NCBI RefSeq assembly: GCF_042658845.1
Contig: NZ_JBHSRI010000004.1
Location: forward strand, 10,147-74,146
DNA: 64,000 nucleotides
Direction of reading: 5' to 3'
From: Paenisporosarcina macmurdoensis
GTDB taxonomy: Bacteria > Bacillota > Bacilli > Bacillales_A > Planococcaceae
Position numbers and translations under genes: made by a program. Shown here one piece after another: positions 25,311 through 34,095 of the stretch (position 1 is its first letter; the number at the start of each line of letters is the position of its first letter). The notes under the pieces are model-generated. The model saw only the letters and a program-made list of their open reading frames with translations. It was not told the origin of the DNA and did no database searches.

Positions 25311-25436
25311 TGGTCGGAAACATCGATAGTATGGTCGGAAATGTAAAAAAGTTGGGCGAAAACAGCAGATTAGTGGGCGGAAACGCAAAAAACTTGGTCG
25401 GAAACACCAAATAGTTGGTCGGAAAATAATGAACGC
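25311..25436 (+). repeat. 21-bp phased repeat array 5 (six units)
   Basis: TGGTCGGAAA or its variants TGGGCGAAAA and TGGGCGGAAA begin at 25311, 25332, 25353, 25374, 25395 and 25416, exactly 21 bp apart with unrelated sequence between them. It lies between the PPOX terminator and the DUF1697 gene. The rest of 25437-25580 shows no other feature. Confidence 0.92.
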
Positions 25437-25580
25437 ATAGGAAGGTTAAATGAAAAATATCTCGAATACCATATTTAGGGATGTCTTCATTCGGAATTTT
25501 AAGTTTTCATGTAAATTCTTTGCAACCGATATACCCGCCTTCCAACTAAGGGAGAAGGATAATACTGATGAGGTGGAAAA

Positions 25581-26120
25581 ATGACAATTTATATTGCATT
25601 GCTAAGAGGGATTAACGTAGGTGGTCACAATATAATCAAAATGGCTGACTTGAAACAGCTATTCGGAACTATAGGCTTAAATAACGTACAAACGTATATC
25701 CAAAGTGGCAATATCGTATTTGAATCAGACATGGAATCTGATGAACTAAGCCAACAGATTGAGCAACAAATAAAAGACACGTTCGGTTGTTCAGTTCCTG
25801 TTATCTTGAGAACGTCTAAGGAATGGAAGAAACTAATCGACAATTGCCCATACCCAGTTGAATCACTAGTAGAAGGTGAAAGTATCCACCTAGCTTTATT
25901 GTCTGACACGCCTTCACAAGAAGCTCTTAACAAATTACAGAAGTTCCAAAATGATGTGGATCAGTACGATGTCCAAGATAAAGATATTTACTTATTTTTA
26001 CGTCAAAACTTTCGCGATTCTAAACTACCACTGCAACTTCAAAAGTTAGGGGTTTCTGCAACCATTCGTAACTGGAAAACCACCATGAAACTTGCAGCAA
26101 TGAGCGAGGCAATGGAGTGA
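25581..26120 (+). CDS. DUF1697 family protein
   Basis: A 179-residue protein. Its start, IALLRGINVGGHNIIKM, and the segments YIQSGNIVFES and NPxx-like central strands match DUF1697 very closely; the C-terminal RNWKTTMKLAAM is also typical. The family has an alpha-beta fold and no known activity. GAGGTGG precedes the ATG. A possible 47-codon frame overlaps its stop. Confidence 0.87.
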   Translation: MTIYIALLRGINVGGHNIIKMADLKQLFGTIGLNNVQTYIQSGNIVFESDMESDELSQQIEQQIKDTFGCSVPVILRTSKEWKKLIDNCPYPVESLVEGESIHLALLSDTPSQEALNKLQKFQNDVDQYDVQDKDIYLFLRQNFRDSKLPLQLQKLGVSATIRNWKTTMKLAAMSEAME

Positions 26121-26260
26121 AGGAAATAAACTATCTGCCAGTGCAGAATGGGTACTATGTAGATTGGATTGATGAAGGATTACCAGTAACTATTCGCTTT
26201 AATAATCTCTCGCAAAAGGACTATGTTGACACAATAAACTATAAAACAATATTACTAATT
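26117..26260 (+). CDS. Possible small protein or gene remnant (47 codons)
   Basis: A GTG-started frame overlapping the DUF1697 stop by four bases reads VKEINYLPVQNGYYVDW onward to TAG 26258-26260. Codon use looks coding, and GAGG lies seven bases upstream, but no family is recognised. It may be the start of a larger gene lost by rearrangement, since the convergent gene begins at once. Confidence 0.35.
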
Positions 26261-26671
26261 TAGTCTTTTTAAAATATATCGCTGTGGAGCGCCGTAGCTT
26301 TGTTCTGCTTCAAAATAAGCTAGTTTATTTGGTATGCAAGAAATAATGGAGGGTGCCCCAAATCCGACGGCATGTTCTAACGCAGTCATCAATGGAAGTT
26401 CTTTTCCATCAATTTTGTCATTATAAGACAAGGAGTAACAAGTAGTTTCAGCACCATACCTCTGAAGTAGTTCGAAAATATGACGGGGATCTGAGTTAGG
26501 TGTTGGTATTTCAATCATATACTTCTCGCGTAAGATTCTTTTGTGTTCATGGCATAGTCTGTTTAACGCTTGATTTCTTCTTTTTGGAGTAAACAACTCA
26601 AAAAGAACTCTTTCCTGAACTCTTTTTTCAAAGAAAGATCTAACAATAACTTCTTCTCTTTCCTGATTCAT
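26255..26671 (-). CDS. Conserved protein of unknown function
   Basis: A 138-residue soluble protein without membrane segments. It shows an N-terminal basic helical stretch (FFEKRVQERVLFELFTPKRR), then MIEIPTPNSDPRHIFELL and a compact C-terminal part with DGKELPLMTALEHAVGFGAP and a final PQRYILKRL. I do not recognise a characterised family, although the complete, well-ordered sequence looks like a real gene. It stands alone on the minus strand. Confidence 0.6.
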   Translation of the reverse strand: MNQEREEVIVRSFFEKRVQERVLFELFTPKRRNQALNRLCHEHKRILREKYMIEIPTPNSDPRHIFELLQRYGAETTCYSLSYNDKIDGKELPLMTALEHAVGFGAPSIISCIPNKLAYFEAEQSYGAPQRYILKRLN

Positions 26672-27004
26672 TTTTCAATTTCACCCTCTCAGATTCTTCT
26701 CTACTATCTAATTTAAAAGTATCGTCCCACTAATATACTAAGGTGATAAAAAGACAGCTAGATAATGTTATAAAATTTTAAAGTGAGAAGTCATCACATG
26801 TTGCATTCATTAATTAAAGTCATTTATCTTAAATGCCTAATCAAAAGCTTCTAATTGGGCTACTTAAATAGCTCTTTTTTTTTATACAACCAAAGAGAAA
26901 TGGGCTACCTTTACAGCAAAGCTTTTTCTATGAAGTCATGTATGGATTCATTGTAACCAACCTTATCAAGAGACGTCTACTTTAGGAGTAAGGGAGGAAT
27001 CTAT
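26672..27004. other. Intergenic stretch with one weak hairpin
   Basis: AT-rich. A six-base stem (GGGCTA with TAGCTC, 26857-26874) is followed by a long T-run and could end plus-strand transcription. Nothing else is recognised. Confidence 0.4.
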
Positions 27005-28030
27005 ATGACTAATTACCCTAAACGAATTCTGGTTGTACTCTTAGTGCTTTTTTCAGTTGGCTGTGGTAGTGGAAATACTAACCTCGGATATTCTGAAGTG
27101 ACGATTCATGATATTACTGAATTTTTTATTGTGGAAATGATACATGAAAACAGTATTCTTATTGGAAATACGTTTTATAAAATAGGGGATGAGACCAAGC
27201 TTATAACAGCAGATAACCGAGAGCTGAAATTCGAAGAAATAAAACCTGGAGATTTAGTTGCTTTTGAAGATAAGGGATACATTTTGGAATCTTTTCCGAG
27301 TCAAGGTTTTGCCACAAAGGTTGTACTTCAAAATGATGATGAGAGCAAAAGAGTGAGTAATTCTTTAAGACATTTTATTAATAATCAACAAACAGGTAAT
27401 ATTTTATCTATCAGTATTTTAAAATTAACGGAACAAGAAATCACTTTAAATTTTAATGAACGGGAAATTCATGGAAAGAAGTACGAAGCTGAAATTGATC
27501 GCAAGACAAATGAATTTACGGTGAAAGAAATACCAAATGAAGAGGCACTTGAACAAGACCGGCTTAATCAAGCGATGAAAGCTGCACACCCTGAAGGGAT
27601 TACTTCAGGCCATATTACAGAAATCTATGAAGATGGATTTAGAGTAAACATGGTAGACTTTACTTTTTCAGAAGATGCGCAACTAAAGAATGATTTAGGA
27701 ACCTTGCTAGACAGGGAACAGTTCAAAATCGGTAGTTTTGTTACAGTGGATTACGACAAAATAGATGCGTCTACTACTGTGAATACAGGGGTTTTATCCG
27801 TTATGACATTAATTACAAAAGAAGAGAATCCTCAAGTTAGAAGTTGGATTGAATCGATAATTGAAGGGGATTCATACGAGGAACCTGCTATAATGCAAAA
27901 TTACTCGCATATTGAACCGAAATATTACTCAATTATCATTGCAGATTTAAAAGACGATACTTGGGATACATTTGAATTAAAATATGATATCGAAACGAAT
28001 GAATATTCAACTACTCGTATAAAGAATTGA
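27005..28030 (+). CDS. Lipoprotein of unknown function
   Basis: A 341-residue exported protein. The signal peptide ends in lipobox FSVGCG, so it should be lipid-anchored. The body contains two similar beta-rich modules of the kind FFIVEMIHENSILIGNTFYKI and ITEIYEDGFRVNMVDFTF, each followed by a KPGDLVAFE/KIGSFVTVD strand, suggesting a duplicated OB- or SH3-like unit. No family is recognised. GGGAGGAA precedes the ATG. Confidence 0.68.
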   Translation: MTNYPKRILVVLLVLFSVGCGSGNTNLGYSEVTIHDITEFFIVEMIHENSILIGNTFYKIGDETKLITADNRELKFEEIKPGDLVAFEDKGYILESFPSQGFATKVVLQNDDESKRVSNSLRHFINNQQTGNILSISILKLTEQEITLNFNEREIHGKKYEAEIDRKTNEFTVKEIPNEEALEQDRLNQAMKAAHPEGITSGHITEIYEDGFRVNMVDFTFSEDAQLKNDLGTLLDREQFKIGSFVTVDYDKIDASTTVNTGVLSVMTLITKEENPQVRSWIESIIEGDSYEEPAIMQNYSHIEPKYYSIIIADLKDDTWDTFELKYDIETNEYSTTRIKN

Positions 28031-28118
28031 ATTCAATTTAGACTAGGATTTGAGAGTTAAGGTTTTGATTTTTGCTATAATGACCACTATGTAGCTTACA
28101 TAAATAGGAGAGTGGAAT

Positions 28119-28715
28119 ATGGAAAATAACGTTTTTGAACAGATGGCAAAAAGATATGATACAGAAGAAAGAATTGAATTAGCTAAAGTTATAGTTAAGG
28201 AAGTTGGACCAGAATTACGAAATAATAAATCTAAATCATTATTAGACTATGGGAGTGGAACGGGTCTAATTAGTTTAGAATTATCAGATCTAGTAGATTC
28301 TATATTGTTGATAGATTCATCAGAACAAATGTTGGATGTTGCGAAAGCTAAAATCTCTCACAAAGGAATTATTAACTCAAAAGTACTTTATGCAGATTTT
28401 ACTCAAGAAACTCCTGAACTTAAGGCAGACATAGTTTTACTGTCTCTAGTCCTTCTTCATATTCCAGATACTAAAAAAATTTTACACGAATTGTTCAACA
28501 TATTAAATACTGGCGGCAAGCTAATTATTATTGATTTTGACAAAAATGATAAAATAAATCATCCGAAAGTTCATAACGGTTTTTCGCATGAAGAACTGAA
28601 AAATAGTTTATCCGAAAGTGGATTTACATCAATTGAAATTAAGACATTCCATCATGGAAATCGTATTTTCATGAATCAAGATGCCGCGATGTTTATATCC
28701 AGTAGTATAAAGTGA
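28119..28715 (+). CDS. Class I SAM-dependent methyltransferase
   Basis: A 198-residue methyltransferase with motif I LLDYGSGTGLISLEL, an acidic post-I residue (ILLIDSSEQMLDVAK) and motif IV region DIVLLSLVLLHIPD. It resembles small UbiE/YcgJ-type enzymes; the substrate is unknown. TAGGAGAG precedes the ATG. It is probably monocistronic. Confidence 0.85.
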   Translation: MENNVFEQMAKRYDTEERIELAKVIVKEVGPELRNNKSKSLLDYGSGTGLISLELSDLVDSILLIDSSEQMLDVAKAKISHKGIINSKVLYADFTQETPELKADIVLLSLVLLHIPDTKKILHELFNILNTGGKLIIIDFDKNDKINHPKVHNGFSHEELKNSLSESGFTSIEIKTFHHGNRIFMNQDAAMFISSSIK

Positions 28716-28741
28716 TTTCTTGTTTTTGAATTAAGGTTTAG

Positions 28742-28942
28742 AAACGAGATTTCGCGGAGCGACTAGCTCATGTAGAAGGTAGATTTGCTGTTGCTATTGT
28801 CTTAACTTGCTAGGCATGTGATTGCTGCTCAGTAATCGCAAATTCATGTACAGAACTATTAAAACGTTTTGTGAAGAATAAAGGTAAACATGGTTACTGG
28901 CTTCAAGACGATTTTACACCTTTAGGAGATGTTGCGTCCTAA
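28742..28942 (+). pseudogene. Remnant coding frame with an in-frame stop
   Basis: One frame reads KRDFAERLAHVEGRFAVAIV, hits TAG at 28811-28813 and continues in frame to FVKNKGKHGYWLQDDF and TAA at 28940-28942. No start codon or ribosome binding site is apparent. The amino-acid composition looks genuine, so this is probably the end of a lost gene; the family is not recognised. Confidence 0.4.
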
Positions 28943-28980
28943 ACTAGCGGAACATTTGGTGAAATAATACAGTCAAATAA

Positions 28981-29014
28981 AAGCGCTTGGAGACAAATCT
29001 CCAAGCGCTTTTAT
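28981..29014 (-). terminator. Terminator of corA
   Basis: A perfect 12-bp stem (AAGCGCTTGGAG with CTCCAAGCGCTT), six-base loop, A-run and T-run at either side; it lies 30 bases beyond the corA stop. Confidence 0.82.
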
Positions 29015-29043
29015 TTATACAAAATCAATTACTGTAACAGAGC

Positions 29044-30006
29044 CTATTGTTTAAATAAACTCATCCAACCTTTGTGTTTGAACCAAGCCAACATGGATAA
29101 GCCGATTAGTATCATGGCACCTAGTGCAAAGAAGTAGCCATTTTTCATTTCGAGTTCAGGCATGTTTTTAAAATTCATGCCGTATACACCAGCGACGAAT
29201 GTTAGTGGAATGAATATCGAAGATACGATCGTTAAAATCATCATAATGCGATTCATGCGATTCGAGTTCATGGCCATATAGCTGTCGCGAATATCCGCCG
29301 TAAGTTCGCGGTTTGACTCAACAATTTCCGCCAGTTTAACAAGGTGATCGGAAATATCGGCAAAGTAGGTATATTCGTGCTTTTGAAGGTCAAAACGACT
29401 GGAGTTCAACACGCGATAGATTAAATCACTCATCGGCAAAATCGTACGACGTAACCATAGCAAATCACTGCGCATGTTAAATACGGTATCCATCGAAAAA
29501 TGCTTCATATCAAATGACATTTTATCATCAATTTCATTTAAATGATCCTCAATCTTGTGGACAATAGGGAAATATGAATCGACCACTTTATCGAGGATTT
29601 GATACATAGCATAAACGGATCCACGCTCCCAAAATGAAGCATCGCGTTGTAATTTTTTACGAACTAAGTCTAACTCATCAACTGAAGAATGGTGAAAGGT
29701 AACAACAAAATTTTTGCCAACGAATATATCCAATTCTTCTGCCTCAAGCGTTTGTGCATTCAACGCATGAACAACAAAAAACTGATAGCCATCATAATAA
29801 TCAACTTTCGGTCGTTGCAAGCGATCTAAACAATCCTCAATCGTAAGGGGATGGAAATGAAAGAATGAATCCAGCAATGCCCATTCCTCTGGAGTAGGCT
29901 GATCAAAATCGACCCAATACCAGTCGAATGGTTTTTTATTAAGATCTTCTAATGGGAAATCCATTTCTAATTGGCTATCAGCCGTTACGCCAAATGTTCG
30001 AATCAT
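29044..30006 (-). CDS. corA: CorA family divalent metal transporter
   Basis: Magnesium/cobalt channel of the CorA type, 320 residues. A large N-terminal cytoplasmic domain with long helices (about 1-255) is followed by two C-terminal membrane segments; the selectivity signature YGMNF ends the first. ATG 30006 follows GAGG by seven bases; the upstream GTG at 30024 contains that site. Monocistronic, with its own terminator. Confidence 0.9.
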   Translation of the reverse strand: MIRTFGVTADSQLEMDFPLEDLNKKPFDWYWVDFDQPTPEEWALLDSFFHFHPLTIEDCLDRLQRPKVDYYDGYQFFVVHALNAQTLEAEELDIFVGKNFVVTFHHSSVDELDLVRKKLQRDASFWERGSVYAMYQILDKVVDSYFPIVHKIEDHLNEIDDKMSFDMKHFSMDTVFNMRSDLLWLRRTILPMSDLIYRVLNSSRFDLQKHEYTYFADISDHLVKLAEIVESNRELTADIRDSYMAMNSNRMNRIMMILTIVSSIFIPLTFVAGVYGMNFKNMPELEMKNGYFFALGAMILIGLSMLAWFKHKGWMSLFKQ

Positions 30007-30235
30007 ATAAAAACCTCGTTTCACGCGATAAATACTAGTAGTAGTTTACCACGAATTTACGAAGAGCTCGTGTTTAGAAATAGAAAAAATCGACCGTCTC
30101 CGATAGAACGGTCCATGACAAAAATCTAATTGTAATATGGGTAATTATTCTAATAATGTCTTAACACAGTATTCATACCCTCTTCATATTTAACAACTAC
30201 ACTAGCAGAGCAAGTCAAATATGAGGAGGCCAAAC

Positions 30236-30370
30236 ATGGATCAAACACATTTGAAACAGAAAGCTCTTCCTATCGCCATCTTTTCATTTTTAGCAATCGG
30301 TGGAGTTGCGGGAACCATTGCAAACTTTCCATTACAGAAACGACAAGGGCTACCTTTAAAGGCAAGGTAA
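30236..30370 (+). CDS. 44-residue single-helix membrane protein, copy 1
   Basis: ATG 30236 to TAA 30370, preceded by GAGGAGG at ideal distance. One membrane segment (ALPIAIFSFLAIGGVAGTIA) is followed by a basic tail ending GLPLKAR. A close paralogue lies at 31864-31998 (same length, tail GIPIKAR). About 90 bases upstream are also alike in both copies, including GTCTTAACAC and CTCTTCATATTTAA. Function unknown; too short to be noticed by usual size cut-offs. Confidence 0.7.
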   Translation: MDQTHLKQKALPIAIFSFLAIGGVAGTIANFPLQKRQGLPLKAR

Positions 30371-30471
30371 GAGGAGAAATTCTCAATAAACCTCTACATA
30401 AACACGCTAATTAGACTTGTTAAATTAACCATAGTAGCAATACAAACGTAATAGAATAGGAGATGATAAGA

Positions 30472-31302
30472 GTGAATAAAAAAACATTATTGGGTACAGG
30501 ATTATCTTTACTATTTTTATTTAGTCCGTTCACACAGGCGTTTGCTGAAGAATCAATAGGAGAAGTAAGAAAAGTGGATAATATAGCCCATCGTGGTGCA
30601 GCAGGCTATGCTCCTGAAAATACGATTGCTGCTTTTGACAAAGCGATAGAAATGAAAGCAGACTATATCGAGATGGATATTCAAAGAACTAAAGATGGTG
30701 AATTAGTCATAATTCATGATACTTCAGTGGACCGAACAACGGATGGCAGCGGGTATATAAAAGACTTAACTTTGAATGAACTGAGAAGTCTAGATGCAGG
30801 AAGCTGGAAGGGCACGGAATTTGCAGGAGAAAAAATCCCTACGTTTGACGAAATTCTCGACAAATATCATGGGAAGATTGGTATTTTACTTGAATTAAAG
30901 GCTCCAGAACTCTATCCTGGCATTGAAGAAAGCATTGCTCAGGAATTAAAAGATCGCCATCTTGATAAACCGCAAAATGAAAAAATGATTCTTCAATCGT
31001 TTAACTTTGAATCTATGAAAAAAATGAACACCCTTCTACCGAATGTTCCAATTGGAGTGCTGACATGGTCAAAAACAGATACAACACCGCAAGCTTTAAA
31101 AGAGTTTAGTGCGTACGCTGATTATTTTAATCCAAGTTACGGATTAATCACTGAAGATCTAGTCAATCAAGTGCATTCACAAGGGATGAAAATACAATCA
31201 TGGACTGTACGAAGCCAGGAATCTGCTGACTTTCTTCTGGAGATGAATGTGGACGGTATTATTACGGATTATCCTGATTATGTTGACCCAAGAAAAGAAT
31301 AG
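30472..31302 (+). CDS. Secreted glycerophosphodiester phosphodiesterase
   Basis: GDPD-family enzyme of 276 residues that hydrolyses glycerophosphodiesters or teichoic-acid-type substrates outside the cell. The signal peptide ends near QAFAEES. The catalytic HRGAAGYAPENTIAAFD, metal ligands in YIEMDIQRTKDG and the HD of IIHDTSVDRTTDG are intact, as is the final VDGIITDYPD. GTG 30472 is preferred, as AGGAG directly abuts the ATG at 30463. It lies between the two copies of the 44-residue gene. Confidence 0.9.
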   Translation: MNKKTLLGTGLSLLFLFSPFTQAFAEESIGEVRKVDNIAHRGAAGYAPENTIAAFDKAIEMKADYIEMDIQRTKDGELVIIHDTSVDRTTDGSGYIKDLTLNELRSLDAGSWKGTEFAGEKIPTFDEILDKYHGKIGILLELKAPELYPGIEESIAQELKDRHLDKPQNEKMILQSFNFESMKKMNTLLPNVPIGVLTWSKTDTTPQALKEFSAYADYFNPSYGLITEDLVNQVHSQGMKIQSWTVRSQESADFLLEMNVDGIITDYPDYVDPRKE

Positions 31303-31338
31303 TAATCAACTTGATTCATCGTTTCTACCATTCCTAAA

Positions 31339-31413
31339 TTAGAAGTTGAAAAGTTCGCAAATAAATAATGCTCTGAAAGATGCCGAAGCTATTTCAAAGT
31401 TCGGCATTTTTCA
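31339..31413 (+). repeat. Duplicated tail of the Rpn gene plus terminator hairpin
   Basis: The sequence here repeats 33143-33214 almost exactly: the last codons VEKFANK-stop of the Rpn-type gene and the hairpin ATGCCGAA/TTCGGCAT with T-run (31380-31412). It marks one end of a segmental duplication. Confidence 0.8.
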
Positions 31414-31438
31414 ATACTTAGAATCGGTGAACATTGCC

Positions 31439-31771
31439 ATGACTCATCACCCCAACTACCGTGAACTGAAGGAAGAAACGAATTTAGATGTCGAAAAATT
31501 AGTAGAGAATCACGTCCGAACGTTCGAAGGAAATGCAGTCAGCAAGCCGATTTGCCAATTAAATTTTACATATGTAACTGACATTACAGATGCACAGCTC
31601 GACAATTTTCATTCGAATGACCAGTCATACAACTCCTTACTTTCAGAGTTCCGCGAGATTTTAACGGCAATATTTTACATGCCATGTTCCAATCGGAGCA
31701 AGTCTTTTTACATGTCTTTGATCATTTTTACCATTTCTTCATACAAAATTTTGAATTGTAAAGATGGATAA
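31439..31771 (+). pseudogene. Deleted duplicate of the Nudix gene at 33240
   Basis: The first eight codons (MTHHPNYR) equal those of the intact Nudix protein, then 44 codons are missing, removing most of the N-terminal strand and the beginning of the Nudix box; the text resumes at ELKEETNL. A second gap of about 13 codons removes EYVWVSQDEL-type sequence. The original stop is lost, and the frame runs on to 31771. Catalytic Nudix residues are incomplete, so it should be inactive. Confidence 0.85.
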
Positions 31772-31863
31772 TTATTCTAAATAATGTCTTAACACACGAT
31801 TCATATCCTCTTCATATTTAATGACTACACTAAAAGAGCAAGTCAACTATAAGGAGGTACTAC

Positions 31864-31998
31864 ATGACTCAAATACAGTTGAAGAAGCACATTCTTCCCA
31901 TCGCCATCCTTTCGTTTTTGGCCATAGGTGGAGTTGCTGGAACCGTGGTCACGTTGCCATTTCAGAAGCGCCAAGGGATACCCATTAAGGCAAGGTAA
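31864..31998 (+). CDS. 44-residue single-helix membrane protein, copy 2
   Basis: ATG 31864 to TAA 31998 with AAGGAGG upstream. Paralogue of 30236-30370: the same membrane segment (ILPIAILSFLAIGGVAG) and the tail FQKRQGIPIKAR. The conserved upstream block (TTAACA, 18 bases, CATATT) may be its promoter. A second small frame follows 39 bases later. Two divergent copies with both ribosome binding sites kept suggest selection on the peptide. Confidence 0.7.
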   Translation: MTQIQLKKHILPIAILSFLAIGGVAGTVVTLPFQKRQGIPIKAR

Positions 31999-32037
31999 AT
32001 GAAGATGGAAATAAAAAATGATAGGAGGCTAATTAAG

Positions 32038-32172
32038 ATGGAAAATCACCCAACCTTGTTGACGAAAAAGAATACAATCATTCGATTTATAGACTTCATA
32101 AGTCGGTCCACACAACGAGCACAATCAAAGAGGTCTTCTTATTCAAACTCTTCATTTACTCATTGGAATTAG
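32038..32172 (+). CDS. Possible 44-residue basic peptide gene
   Basis: ATG 32038 to TAG 32172, with ATAGGAGG nine bases upstream and a terminator 37 bases after the stop. The product starts MENHPTLLTKKNTIIRFIDF and is rich in Ser, Arg and Lys, with no membrane helix. It appears to share a transcript with the 44-residue membrane protein. The strong ribosome binding site is the main evidence; no family is known. Confidence 0.45.
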   Translation: MENHPTLLTKKNTIIRFIDFISRSTQRAQSKRSSYSNSSFTHWN

Positions 32173-32208
32173 CTAAAAAAATCATATAAATACTATTTTT
32201 AGTTGTGG

Positions 32209-32236
32209 ACTCTTCATTTTGTGGAAGAGTTTTTTT
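32209..32236 (+). terminator. Terminator after the small-gene pair
   Basis: ACTCTTC and GAAGAGT pair around an eight-base loop, followed by seven T. It overlaps the point where the Rpn coding sequence begins to be recognisable. Confidence 0.7.
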
Positions 32237-32245
32237 GTTGTTTTA

Positions 32246-33169
32246 GATATTAAAGAAATCGTTTTTGTGGATCCGCATTTGGAAATGAATCATGCAGATG
32301 ATAAAGCTTCAATAATGGATATTCGAGTATTATCAAATGATAATAGTATGATTAATATCGAAATCCAACTCCAAAATCACCATGCGTTCCCTGAACGGAT
32401 GCTTATGTATTGGGCAAAAATGTACGCCAATCAAGATCGCAAAAGACAGCCATATTCTAAGTTAAATAAAACGATTCAAATCGCCGTGACGGACTTCAAC
32501 TTCTTGCCAAAAGAACATTTTCATAGTAAGTTTTTATTAACAGAGACAGAAGATCAGTTTGTTTATTCCCATCATATAGAAATGCATGTACTTGAATTAA
32601 CAAAAATTGATATGACGCATATAAAAGAAGCAACGGCACTTGAAAAATGGTTATTGTTTATAAAAGGTGACCAAAAAGTAAAGGAGGGACTTGCGATGGA
32701 AGAACCTACATTTAGCAAAGCGTATCAGGCTTTGCAGGACTTGAGCCAAGATCAATTGGCCCGCTATCACGCGATGAGTAGTGAGCGGACAGAACGAACG
32801 CGTATTCAAATTGAAGAAGATGCGCGTGTTGCAGTGGAGGAAAGCCTTCGTAAAGGTATCGAAGAGGGTAGGGAAATAGGGAAAGAAATAGGTATTAATG
32901 AAGGTAAAGCGATGGGTATTAGTGAAGGTAAAGAGATAGGTATTAGTGAAGGTAAAGAGATGGGTATTAGTGAAGGTAAAGCGATAGGTATTAATGAAGG
33001 TAAAGCGGTAGGAAAAGAAGAAGGTAAAAAGATAGGGCAAGAAGAAGGCATCAATTTGGAAAGAAAAAACAACATTCAAAAGATGGCTGCAGCTGGCATG
33101 ACGATTGAACAAATTGCGAGCATTTTAGAGATCCCTAGAACAGAAGTAGAAAAGTTCGCAAATAAATAA
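32246..33169 (+). pseudogene. 5'-truncated Rpn family nuclease/transposase-like gene
   Basis: From DIKEIVFVDPHLEMN onward the sequence matches the PD-(D/E)XK Rpn family, with the catalytic Asp of SIMDIRV and ExQ of INIEIQLQ present. Intact members begin about 45-50 residues earlier; here the upstream DNA is a terminator with no start codon or ribosome binding site (a TTG at 32219 would lie in the terminator loop). A coding tandem repeat of 24 bp (about 32866-33030) gives EGKxIGIS octads, usual for the family. The C-terminus is complete. Confidence 0.75.
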
Positions 33170-33180
33170 TGCTCTCAAAG

Positions 33181-33214
33181 ATGCCGAAGCTATTTCAAAG
33201 TTCGGCATTTTTCA
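33181..33214 (+). terminator. Terminator after the Rpn gene
   Basis: ATGCCGAA pairs with TTCGGCAT around a 12-base loop, followed by TTTTTC. Confidence 0.75.
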
Positions 33215-33239
33215 ATACTTAGAATTGGAGACCATAGCC

Positions 33240-33668
33240 ATGACTCATCACCCCAACTACCGTGTTTCAGTGGAAATCATTTTGAAGAAGAACGATAAAA
33301 TCTTACTCGCGAAGCGTTCAGAAGAAGCAGCGGTTGCACCTGGCGTGTGGAATGTGCCAGCGGGAAAAGTGAAGTTTCATGAAATACCGCTAGAAGCTGC
33401 ATATCGTGAACTGAAGGAAGAAACGAATTTAAATCTAGATAAATTGACAGAGATTCACGTCCGAACGTTCGAAGGAAATACAGTCAGCGAGCCGATTTAC
33501 CGATTAATTTATACATATGTAGCTGACATTACCGATGCACAGCTCGCCAATTTTCAAATGAATGACGAGCATTCAGAATATGTGTGGGTTTCACAAGACG
33601 AATTGAATGACGAGTCATACAACTCCTTACTTTCAGAGTTTCGCAAGATTTTAAAGACCATATTCTAA
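33240..33668 (+). CDS. Nudix hydrolase
   Basis: A 142-residue nucleoside-diphosphate-linked compound hydrolase. The Nudix box GKVKFHEIPLEAAYRELKEE is complete (G-x5-E-x7-RE-x2-EE); it ends TNL where the consensus has xGU, a mild deviation. ATG 33240 follows GGAG by nine bases. Substrate unknown. A deleted duplicate lies at 31439. Confidence 0.88.
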   Translation: MTHHPNYRVSVEIILKKNDKILLAKRSEEAAVAPGVWNVPAGKVKFHEIPLEAAYRELKEETNLNLDKLTEIHVRTFEGNTVSEPIYRLIYTYVADITDAQLANFQMNDEHSEYVWVSQDELNDESYNSLLSEFRKILKTIF

Positions 33669-33697
33669 ATGCCATGTACTAATCAGCGCAAGTCTCT

Positions 33698-33904
33698 TTA
33701 CATGCCTTTAATGATCTTCACAACTCCATAAGCTGACAAATAAGAGAACGGAATGAGAAGAAAGAGGGAAATCATTCCAATCATCGTCCCAAGTGGAGAA
33801 ATGGGTAGTAGATTAGCTCCGAAAAAAGCCAGTAATTGATAAAAAATGATGAAAATATTTGTGGTTATGACAAGAATAATGAATTTATTTGTTATCATTT
33901 TCAT
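33698..33904 (-). CDS. Small two-helix membrane protein
   Basis: A 68-residue protein with two hydrophobic segments (IILVITTNIFIIFYQLLAFF and MIGMISLFLLIPFSYLSAYG) and a short basic end KIIKGM. GGGGGA precedes the ATG. No family is recognised. It is convergent with the Nudix gene. Confidence 0.55.
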   Translation of the reverse strand: MKMITNKFIILVITTNIFIIFYQLLAFFGANLLPISPLGTMIGMISLFLLIPFSYLSAYGVVKIIKGM

Positions 33905-34095
33905 TGTGATTCCCCCATACTCCCAGGATAGACTTACTCAATCTCAAATCATATAAATGTACTAGTAATTTCTATAATGACATTTGTTGGAATATTATAC
34001 AAGCATTGAAATATCTATATGGAGTAAAGAAGTGAGCTCTTCATTTGACTCACTACATTCGATGGTTTATTCTAGCCATGGACTGATTAATTTCA

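Noticed and set aside
32866..33030. 24-bp tandem repeat as an intergenic or regulatory repeat
   Set aside because: It is in frame inside the Rpn-type gene and encodes the EGKxIGIS octads common in that family.
32651..33112. Minus-strand open frames with F/T- and S/L/P-rich repeats
   Set aside because: They are antisense shadows of the 24-bp coding repeat in the Rpn gene and lack ribosome binding sites.
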